In this document: positions 23,088 through 28,898 of the stretch, one piece after another
How the letters are laid out: each line of letters starts with the position of its first letter
Position numbering within the stretch: position 1 is the stretch's first letter
Assembly: GCA_046541355.1 (NCBI GenBank)
Contig: JBKHDM010000036.1
Coordinates: 1 to 28,898, forward strand
Direction: 5' to 3'
DNA: 28,898 nt
From: CAYZHV01 sp046541355
GTDB lineage: Bacteria; Spirochaetota; Spirochaetia; DSM-27196; Alkalispirochaetaceae
Position numbers and translations under genes: made by a program
Notes under the pieces: model-generated
Told to the model about the DNA's origin: nothing
The model's input: only the letters and a program-made list of their open reading frames with translations
Database searches by the model: none

Positions 23088-24220
23088 GCGTCCGACGTGG
23101 CTTCCTGTTACCTGTTCTGTTCCACCTCCTCCTCGTTCCGGTATCGAGCCAGAGCTTCGAGGAGCTCGCCACACGCCTCGAGACGGTTGACCCCGACGCT
23201 CCCGGCAGCGGCGACATCCTCCTTGAAACCCTCCGCCGGGCGCCGGACGTGGAAACGGCTCGGCGCTACTACTCCCAGTACGCCGATCTCCTCTCAAACC
23301 CGCGGCAGGAGGTAGCCGGATTCCGCTGGCTCGGTACGCTCGAGGAGCTGGTCGGCAACTACCAGGGTGCCCTTGACGCCTTTGAGGCGCTCCTCGAGCT
23401 GGAGCCCGAAGATGACCGGATACGCCTGCGGGCGGCGGCGGCGGCTCTTGAGACAGGTGATTACCGGCGCGCCCGGGGTCACGCCCAGTTTGTCATCGAC
23501 TCCGCCCGAAATCGAGAGGCCCAGCGGGAGGCGGGACTCTACCTCGCCCTTTCCCATTTTTTCCGGGGCGAGCGGGAGGCGGGACTCTCACTCTTTCGCT
23601 CCCTCACTCGCGGAAACAGCCGCCGCACCGTCGAGTCGAGGACCCTCCTCTATGCCCTCCTCGCCGCCCGCTTCTGGGAGGAGCGCTCCTATGCCGCCGA
23701 GCTCGAAGGGAAACTCGATGCCCTCTACCAGGTGAGCCTCGACACCCTCGCCGTCAAAGGTGACGGGGCGATTACCCTCGCTCCCCGGCCCTCACTTATC
23801 CTGCCCGAAGGCGCCTTTGGCCGGATGGACGATCTTCTGCCGGAGTTGGTGGAGGCGCCTCTTGCTGAGGAGCCCCTCCCTGAAGCGCCCGGGAATCGTG
23901 CCTCAGACTCCGATGACTCCGGTGACTCCGAGGTTCCCGAGGCAGAGGAGCAGGAGCAGGCGGAGGAGCAGGCGGAGGTGGCGCTGGTCATTGGGATCCA
24001 GACCGGATCGTTCTCGGACCGTGGGAACGCTGTTGTCATGAGAGAGGAGATACGAGAGAGCGGCCTGGCGGCGGAAGTGCGATCGGTGGATGTCGATGGG
24101 CGGATCTTCTACAGGGTCGTTGTGCCGACTGAAGAGCCAACCCCCGCAGAAGACGTACAGACCCTCGTGGTTCGTCTCAAGGAACTCGGAGTGGAGGGGT
24201 TTCTCCTGTTCGAGGAGTGA
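23084..24220 (+). CDS. Exported TPR protein with C-terminal SPOR domain
   Basis: 378 residues with a signal peptide (GFLLPVLFHLLLVPVSSQ), a helical TPR-like body at about 40-230 (ELVGNYQGALDAFEALLELEPEDDRIRL, AAALETGDYRRARGHAQFVID), a Glu/Asp/Ser-rich linker at about 258-300 and a SPOR domain at about 300-375 (VIGIQTGSFSDRGNAVVM, GLAAEVRSVDVDGRIFYRVVV). SPOR domains bind denuded glycan strands of septal peptidoglycan, so this protein probably works at the division site or wall in the periplasm. It overlaps the LapA-like gene by four bases. It ends three bases before a convergent minus-strand gene. Confidence 0.88.
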   Translation: MSVRRGFLLPVLFHLLLVPVSSQSFEELATRLETVDPDAPGSGDILLETLRRAPDVETARRYYSQYADLLSNPRQEVAGFRWLGTLEELVGNYQGALDAFEALLELEPEDDRIRLRAAAAALETGDYRRARGHAQFVIDSARNREAQREAGLYLALSHFFRGEREAGLSLFRSLTRGNSRRTVESRTLLYALLAARFWEERSYAAELEGKLDALYQVSLDTLAVKGDGAITLAPRPSLILPEGAFGRMDDLLPELVEAPLAEEPLPEAPGNRASDSDDSGDSEVPEAEEQEQAEEQAEVALVIGIQTGSFSDRGNAVVMREEIRESGLAAEVRSVDVDGRIFYRVVVPTEEPTPAEDVQTLVVRLKELGVEGFLLFEE

Positions 24221-24245
24221 GCCTCACGGCTGCTCGACCTCCTCG
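24211..24245. repeat. Inverted repeat at a tight convergent junction
   Basis: CGAGGAG (24211-24217) pairs with CTCCTCG (24239-24245); inside lies GTGAG-C-CTCAC (24217-24227), holding the TGA of the + gene and the complement of the TGA of the minus gene. Only three bases separate the two stops. There is no T-run. It may be incidental, since CTC/GAG codons are very common here. Confidence 0.3.
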
Positions 24246-25816
24246 GGCGCCTCGAGCTCCTCAACCTGCTCGAGGCGAATCGTCCTGCCCTCGGTGTACT
24301 CGACACTGTCCGCCTTTACCCGGGCCGGGGTGAGGGTGATACGACGTACGACGCGCTGAGGGCTCGATTCCTCCTCGTAGGCGAGGACAAAGGTCCGCCG
24401 TTGCTCAATGAGACCCCGGTCGTCGATGATCTTGAGTTCCAGAAGCGTCTCCTCGAGGTCGAAGATCGCGTATCCCCCGGCAAACTCGTCATCCCTCTCC
24501 CTCATGACAAACCGCGGGTTTGAAAAGAGAATCTCCTGATTGCTGTCGTTCCGGTAAAGCCCCTCGAGAGAGAGGGATGAGAGCACTGCGCCCCGGGTGC
24601 CCTGACGTACGATCGAGTGCTGCAACTCCTCTGAGAGGCGGCGATAGGTGCCGTTCCAGTACTCCTCCCCGTCGACCCGTATCGATATGGTGTCGAATCC
24701 GAGGGCTGATACCGATACCTGCCGCCTCACGTTCTCCAGCGCCTCGTTTCGTACGTTCATCCAGACGCCGGGGCCGTCACGATAGACGGTCTTGTAGGAG
24801 CTGAGCCAGTTGAAACGCTCCTGGGCCTCCTGGCGAAAGAAGGAGATGCTCTGCTCATCCCGGGAAAAATAGACCAACTCCGGAGCCCCCGGCGTTTCGC
24901 CGACGGGCGTCTCGCTGCCGCTCGACCGGAACCAGGGGCCTTTGAGATACTCCTCGAAACGGCTCGCATCCCCGTCGTAGAGCGCCTTGAGCTGTTCCTC
25001 CTCCACCTCCCCAACCGGAACCTCCTCTTCCGGTCCCGGAACGTAACGGTTCTCCGAGACTCGCCACTGGTAGGTGGTTCTGAGCAGATCCGCCGGATTT
25101 TCCGACTCAGGGTCGGGGGCGTAAACATCGATCGGCCAGCTCCGGCCGGCCTGCTGCAGACTCTTGTACTCCGCCGAGCGCTCGAGCTCGTCGATCTCGA
25201 TGCTCGCCTCCGTCGCCACGGAGAGCACACTCTGATAGCTGAGACTGATCCGGCCGCTGCCGCGATCCCGGTGGAAGACATCGAGAGTCTGCATTCCGTC
25301 GTTGTTCATGCCGAAGGCGGCTATCTCGAGGGTGTGGTCGCCGACGAGGTCTTGCGTGTAGACCGCAAAGGTTCGGACGTTGGTCGCCCCGGTTACCCCC
25401 TCCCAGCTCGCGACGTAGGCGTTCCTGATGCTGTCGAAGTCAGCCACCATGAGATGAATTCGATCCGAGGGATCGCCCCGCCGTTTAAACGCGATTATCT
25501 GCTCCTCAGCCTGGTCGGTATCGAGGTTCACGTCTACAAACTGGACAGGCAGAACATCCTCGCCGATCGCTATCCTCGAGCTGCTCCCCTCCGACTCTCC
25601 CTGGATAGCGATCTCCCCGGGTCTGTCGGTGGCGAGATAGATACCCTCCCCGGCCTCGGGGACGATCCGTCGCGGTCCGCCCCCGGCAGTTGTGGCGGCC
25701 TCCTCCTGAGAGCAGGCGGAGAGGGTGAGGAAGAAAAACGGAAGGAAGCGGAGGAGGTGAGAGCGAGGAGAAACCCGCTTTTGACAAACTTTCCCAAACA
25801 GGGCACTATCAACCAT
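24224..25816 (-). CDS. Large lipoprotein of unknown function
   Basis: 530 residues from the ATG at 25816, which has GAGG upstream on the minus strand; a GTG at 25831 is also open. The signal RFLPFFFLTLSAC has lipobox Cys35, preceded by a long basic n-region. After it, FVDVNLDTDQAEEQIIAF and YTQDLVGDHTLEIAAFGMNNDG resemble FG-GAP/VCBS-like blades with Asp-rich loops, suggesting a beta-propeller-like N-terminal half. The middle and C-terminal parts (LVYFSRDEQSISFF, ISIRVDGEEYWNGTYRRL, YAIFDLEETLLELKIIDDRG) look like beta-sandwich or lipocalin-like strands. It could be a pallilysin-like spirochaete lipoprotein, but no HExxH motif is present and that link is weak. It converges on the SPOR gene and diverges from guaB, whose promoter lies over its 5' end. 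Confidence 0.78.
   Translation of the reverse strand: MVDSALFGKVCQKRVSPRSHLLRFLPFFFLTLSACSQEEAATTAGGGPRRIVPEAGEGIYLATDRPGEIAIQGESEGSSSRIAIGEDVLPVQFVDVNLDTDQAEEQIIAFKRRGDPSDRIHLMVADFDSIRNAYVASWEGVTGATNVRTFAVYTQDLVGDHTLEIAAFGMNNDGMQTLDVFHRDRGSGRISLSYQSVLSVATEASIEIDELERSAEYKSLQQAGRSWPIDVYAPDPESENPADLLRTTYQWRVSENRYVPGPEEEVPVGEVEEEQLKALYDGDASRFEEYLKGPWFRSSGSETPVGETPGAPELVYFSRDEQSISFFRQEAQERFNWLSSYKTVYRDGPGVWMNVRNEALENVRRQVSVSALGFDTISIRVDGEEYWNGTYRRLSEELQHSIVRQGTRGAVLSSLSLEGLYRNDSNQEILFSNPRFVMRERDDEFAGGYAIFDLEETLLELKIIDDRGLIEQRRTFVLAYEEESSPQRVVRRITLTPARVKADSVEYTEGRTIRLEQVEELEAPEEVEQP
25781..25809 (+). promoter_or_regulatory. Promoter for guaB-purA-guaA
   Basis: A perfect TTGACA at 25781-25786 and CACTAT at 25804-25809 (3 of 6 to TATAAT) are 17 bases apart; the transcript start would be about 25815-25817. 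It lies inside the 5' end of the divergent lipoprotein gene, so the two genes' expression may interfere. The -35 is strong, the -10 weak. Confidence 0.5.
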
Positions 25817-25874
25817 GCGACCTCGTACCACAACCGAAGAGTACCATAAAGCTGCAGATCGCGTCAGGAGGTAG
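25815..25874 (+). CDS. Possible 19-residue leader peptide upstream of guaB
   Basis: ATG at 25815, stop TAG at 25872-25874. The product is MRPRTTTEEYHKAADRVRR. The ATG coincides with the predicted transcript start from the promoter at 25781-25809, and the last two sense codons (AGG AGG) plus TAG are the ribosome site of guaB, so translation of the leader would run over that site. No attenuator hairpin is evident. It may be chance; the start has no ribosome site of its own and would have to be leaderless. Confidence 0.25.
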   Translation: MRPRTTTEEYHKAADRVRR

Positions 25875-25881
25875 AGGGCAG

Positions 25882-27321
25882 ATGAGTATCGATGAAGCGC
25901 TGAGCTACGACGACGTGCTGCTTCTTCCCTCCTACGCCGACTTTCTCCCGGCGGAGACGGATGTCTCTGTGAGCCTCACCGACGAGATCAAGCTGAACCT
26001 TCCCTTTCTCTCGGCGGCGATGGACACAGTCACCGAGTCCGACCTCGCCATCGCCATCGCCCTCCAGGGAGGCGCCGGGGTAATTCACCGCAACCTCTCT
26101 CCCGAGGCTCAGGCGCAAGAGGTCCGACGGGTCAAGCGATATCTCAACTGGATTATCGACCACCCCCTCACGGTCTCTCCGACCCAGACGGTGGGGGAGG
26201 TCCGGGAGATTATGGAGGAGAAACGGATCTCCGGTCTTCCGGTTATCGACGAGGGCACCCTTATCGGTATCGTCACCAGCCGGGACCTGCGCTTCTCCCG
26301 GGACGACAGCCAGAGCGTGCGACGGGTGATGACGCCGGATCCGGTCGTGGAGGTAGGAAGCCCCACGATCGAGAGCGCCCAGGACAAGTTTGACTCTCAC
26401 AAGATCGAGAAACTGCCGGTAGTCGACCGGGAGGGCAAACTCACCGGCCTGATCACCGTCAAGGACATGGAGAAGCACCGTCTGTTTCCCCTCGCTGCCA
26501 CCGACCGCTCCGGTCGGCTCCTGGTGGGTGCGGCAGTAGCTCCGACGGATCTCGAGGCAAGGATGGAGCTCCTTGCGGACTCCCGGGTTGACTTTGTCGT
26601 TACCGATACCGCCCACGGAGACTCAAAGAACGTGGTAGAGACGATCCGGCTGATCAAGAAACGCTACCCGGAGATACCGGTTGTGGGCGGCAACGTCGCC
26701 ACCGCCGAGGCAACAAAGCGGCTGATTGACGCGGGAGCCGACGTAATCAAGGTTGGAGTGGGACCCGGGTCTATCTGCACGACCCGGGTGGTCGCGGGTA
26801 TCGGGGTGCCTCAGTTCAGCGCCGTGGAGTGGTCCGCCGCTGAGGCGGCAAAACATGGGGTTCCGACGATCGCCGACGGCGGAATCAAGTTCTCCGGGGA
26901 TGTGACCAAGGCGATAGCCGCCGGTGCCTCGGCGGTGATGATCGGAAACCTCTTTGCCGGCCTCAAAGAGGCTCCGGGGCGGGAAATCCTCTACGAGGGA
27001 CGGATATTCAAGGCGTATCGCGGAATGGGCTCGATCGGGGCGATGAAAAAGGGCAGCGGCGACCGGTACGCCATGAGCCCCGAGGAGGAACCGGTGCCCG
27101 AGGGGATCGAAGGACGGGTACCGTACAAGGGAGAGTTGAAACCGTTCCTCTACCAGCTTGTCACGGGCTTGCGAAAAGGTATGGGATACTGCGGCTGCCG
27201 GACACTGCAAGAATTGCGCCGGTACCGAAAGTTCGTTAAGATCACCGGGGCTGGTTGGAAGGAGAGCCACGTTCACGACGTGCAGATCACCCAGGAGCCG
27301 GCTAACTACTCTCGAACCTAG
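25882..27321 (+). CDS. guaB: IMP dehydrogenase
   Basis: Oxidises IMP to XMP with NAD+, committing IMP to the guanine branch; cytosolic tetramer. 479 residues. The TIM barrel starts with LSYDDVLLLPSYADFLP. Two CBS domains (about residues 93-205) are inserted in the usual place: DHPLTVSPTQTVGEVREIMEEKRISGLPVID and the second from VMTPDPVVEVG. The catalytic loop GVGPGSICTTRVVAGIGVPQ carries Cys299 (codon 26776-26778). The flap MGSIGAMKKGSGDRY follows. The ATG at 25882 has AGGAGG at 25867-25872 as a strong ribosome site. purA begins eight bases after the stop, so both branch-point enzymes share a transcript. Confidence 0.98.
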   Translation: MSIDEALSYDDVLLLPSYADFLPAETDVSVSLTDEIKLNLPFLSAAMDTVTESDLAIAIALQGGAGVIHRNLSPEAQAQEVRRVKRYLNWIIDHPLTVSPTQTVGEVREIMEEKRISGLPVIDEGTLIGIVTSRDLRFSRDDSQSVRRVMTPDPVVEVGSPTIESAQDKFDSHKIEKLPVVDREGKLTGLITVKDMEKHRLFPLAATDRSGRLLVGAAVAPTDLEARMELLADSRVDFVVTDTAHGDSKNVVETIRLIKKRYPEIPVVGGNVATAEATKRLIDAGADVIKVGVGPGSICTTRVVAGIGVPQFSAVEWSAAEAAKHGVPTIADGGIKFSGDVTKAIAAGASAVMIGNLFAGLKEAPGREILYEGRIFKAYRGMGSIGAMKKGSGDRYAMSPEEEPVPEGIEGRVPYKGELKPFLYQLVTGLRKGMGYCGCRTLQELRRYRKFVKITGAGWKESHVHDVQITQEPANYSRT

Positions 27322-27329
27322 GGTGGTAT

Positions 27330-28562
27330 ATGAAGGTCGTAGTAATTGGCGCCCAGTGGGGTGACGAGGGCAAGGGAAAGATAGTCGATTTCCTCGCACG
27401 TGAGGCGGATGTGGTCCTTCGTTTCTCCGGTGGAGCGAACGCCGGCCATACGATCGTCCACGGCGGCAAGACCTACAAGCTCCACCTCGTTCCCTCGGGC
27501 ATTCTCTACCCGCAGACGACGGTGATCCTCGGAACCGGCATGGTGATAGACCCGGAGGCGCTCTTCCACGAACTTGACGAGCTGAAGAGCGCCGGAATCG
27601 ACTGGGAAGGTCGGGTTCTCATCTCCGAGCGCGCCCACCTCGTTCTGCCTGACTACCGCCGAAAAGATATCGAGATCGACAAGAGCAGGCGTCATCCGAT
27701 AGGAACCACTGGTCGCGGAATCGGTGTCGCCTACTCGATGAAGTCCCTCCGGGACGGTGTTCGCGTCGCCGACGTCTACTCCACCAGAGTACTCGACACG
27801 CTGCACCCGGAGGATCAGGACTTCGTCATCGCCCAGGCCGACCGGATCACCGCCCTCGCCGTTGACGTTACCGAGTACATGAGCCGTCTCGAGCCGGAGA
27901 CCCGCTGCCTCCTCGAGGGGGCGCAGGGGGCGCTTCTCGATCTCGATCTCGGCACCTACCCGTATGTCTCAAGCGGCTACTCCGCCGCCGCCGGTGCGGC
28001 CCTCGGCGCCGGCATAGGCCCCCGGAAGCTCGACCGGGTCCTCGGCGTCTTCAAGGCGTACTCCACCCGGGTCGGAAACGGCCCTTTCCCGTCGGAGTTC
28101 CGGGAGAGCCGGGACGGCCATCTCGAGGATTATATCCGAACGATAGGCAATGAGTACGGATCGACCACCGGTCGCCCCAGGCGGTGCGGTTATCTCGACC
28201 TCGTCGCCCTGCGCTACGCCTGCCAGGCCAACGGTATCGACGCCCTCGTTCTCACCCACCTCGACGTCTATGATGAGCTCGATGAGGTAAAAGCGTGCGT
28301 CGCCTACGAGACCGAGGATGAAACGATCGAACGGTTCCCCGCGTCCGTGGAGCTCCTCGAACAGGTGCAGCCGGTTACCCGGAGCTTTCCCGGATGGCTG
28401 ACGCCGATCGGCCGGGCGACAAGCTTTGATGAGCTCCCGGAGGAGGCGAGAAACTACATCGCCTTTATCGAGGAGTTCGTCGAGGTTCCCGTGGAGGTAG
28501 TATCCGTCGGTCAGGAGCGAAAAGAGACGCTAATCCGGAAGGATCCATGGAGAAAATCGTAG
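27330..28562 (+). CDS. purA: Adenylosuccinate synthetase
   Basis: Joins IMP and aspartate with GTP hydrolysis, the first committed step to AMP; cytosolic dimer. 410 residues, slightly below the common 425-430. The N-terminus VVVIGAQWGDEGKGKIVDFL contains the GTP-binding P-loop-like motif and catalytic Asp; RFSGGANAGHTIV holds the catalytic His. GTTGRGIGVAYSMK binds IMP. LLEGAQGALLDLDLGTYPYVSS, YSTRVGNGPFPSE and STTGRPRRCGYLD are further signatures. AGGGTGG lies upstream of the ATG. The 3' end overlaps the start of guaA by 16 bases. Adjacency to guaB and guaA places both IMP branches in one operon. Confidence 0.97.
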   Translation: MKVVVIGAQWGDEGKGKIVDFLAREADVVLRFSGGANAGHTIVHGGKTYKLHLVPSGILYPQTTVILGTGMVIDPEALFHELDELKSAGIDWEGRVLISERAHLVLPDYRRKDIEIDKSRRHPIGTTGRGIGVAYSMKSLRDGVRVADVYSTRVLDTLHPEDQDFVIAQADRITALAVDVTEYMSRLEPETRCLLEGAQGALLDLDLGTYPYVSSGYSAAAGAALGAGIGPRKLDRVLGVFKAYSTRVGNGPFPSEFRESRDGHLEDYIRTIGNEYGSTTGRPRRCGYLDLVALRYACQANGIDALVLTHLDVYDELDEVKACVAYETEDETIERFPASVELLEQVQPVTRSFPGWLTPIGRATSFDELPEEARNYIAFIEEFVEVPVEVVSVGQERKETLIRKDPWRKS

Positions 28563-28898
28563 TCCTCGATTTCGGAAGCCAGACAACGCACCTCATCGCC
28601 CGCCGCCTCCGGGAGGGCGGGGTACTCGCGGAGGTTGTTCCTGGAGACGAGCCGTTTGAGAACTGGGTCGGGGAGAGTGTAAAGGGAGTCATTCTTTCAG
28701 GTTCCCCCGCCTCGGTCCACCAGCACGATGCGCCCCGGGTCGACCAGAGCCTCCTGTCCTCCTCCCTGCCGGTTCTCGGGATATGCTACGGTCTTCAGCG
28801 GCTGACCCACGACTCCGGGGGGAGCGTCGCCACCCGGGAAAAGCGGGAGTACGGTCGGGCCGCGGTGGCGCTGCGAAAAACGAGCCCCCTTACCGAGG
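28547..28898 (+). CDS. guaA: GMP synthase, N-terminal part (3' end outside window)
   Basis: Amidates XMP to GMP using glutamine and ATP. The visible 117 residues are the class I glutamine amidotransferase domain: VVLDFGSQTTHLIARRLRE at the N-terminus, VKGVILSGSPASV, the nucleophile elbow VLGICYGLQ with the catalytic Cys, and KREYGRA, a GMP synthase signature. The ATG at 28547 follows GGAAGGA and lies within the last 16 bases of purA. The His/Glu of the triad and the ATP-pyrophosphatase domain are beyond the edge. SGSPASV replaces the more usual SGGPxSV. Confidence 0.94.
   Translation, partial: MEKIVVLDFGSQTTHLIARRLREGGVLAEVVPGDEPFENWVGESVKGVILSGSPASVHQHDAPRVDQSLLSSSLPVLGICYGLQRLTHDSGGSVATREKREYGRAAVALRKTSPLTE

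Noticed and set aside
24224..25816. Metalloprotease (pallilysin-type) function for the lipoprotein
   Set aside because: No HExxH motif is present anywhere in the protein. Only a loose resemblance in lipoprotein type and strand-rich makeup remains.
25816..25881. Purine riboswitch in the guaB leader
   Set aside because: The leader is only about 66 bases with no three-way junction or recognisable aptamer core.

Overview
The window reads as a densely packed, high-GC bacterial chromosome segment, most likely from a free-living spirochaete (Spirochaetota). The reasons are the gap-pgk-tpiA-secG order, a two-membrane cell plan (SurA-like chaperone, a beta-barrel protein ending in Phe, several lipoproteins with spirochaete-style LSSC/LSAC lipoboxes), an LCP-family protein, and envelope proteins with no close general bacterial counterpart. 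The taxon is an inference from gene content; no rRNA or other phylogenetic marker is present. No tRNA, rRNA, insertion sequence, integrase or CRISPR array was seen, and no stretch over 300 bases lacks a gene.

Layout. (1) 1-3512: glycolysis (3' end of gap, then pgk and tpiA) followed by secG and a small flavodoxin-like protein, all on +. (2) 3541-7510: a good sigma70-type promoter, then a J-domain/TPR protein, a periplasmic parvulin-type prolyl isomerase, nusB and a membrane-anchored TPR protein. (3) 7494-10424: map, a lipid-anchored HtrA protease and a purine phosphoribosyltransferase. (4) 10424-15397: a 1657-residue exported protein made of Ig-like/chitobiase-type modules (a run of 85-96 residue units) followed by a parallel beta-helix. 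(5) 15388-15475: four tandem 22-bp perfect or near-perfect palindromes holding the stop codons of both converging genes. (6) 15468-17420, minus strand: an outer-membrane beta-barrel protein and a lipoprotein. (7) 17482-20290: folD and a purH split into two separate overlapping genes. (8) 20357-24220: an envelope cluster (LCP protein, small membrane protein, LapA-like protein, SPOR/TPR protein). (9) 24224-25816, minus strand: a large lipoprotein. (10) 25781-28898: guaB, purA and the 5' part of guaA, preceded by a promoter and a possible leader peptide.

How the genes work together. FolD makes 10-formyl-tetrahydrofolate, which the adjacent AICAR formyltransferase consumes. The IMP cyclohydrolase then closes the ring to IMP. 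GuaB plus GuaA (to GMP) and PurA (toward AMP) take IMP down both branches, and the phosphoribosyltransferase probably salvages bases. Most remaining genes serve protein export and envelope upkeep: SecG, the SurA-like isomerase, HtrA, the LCP protein, the SPOR protein and the surface proteins.

The least ordinary items are the palindromic stop array at 15388-15475, the divergent split purH pair, the repeated N-terminal units of the LCP protein, and the possible leaderless starts at map and upstream of guaB.
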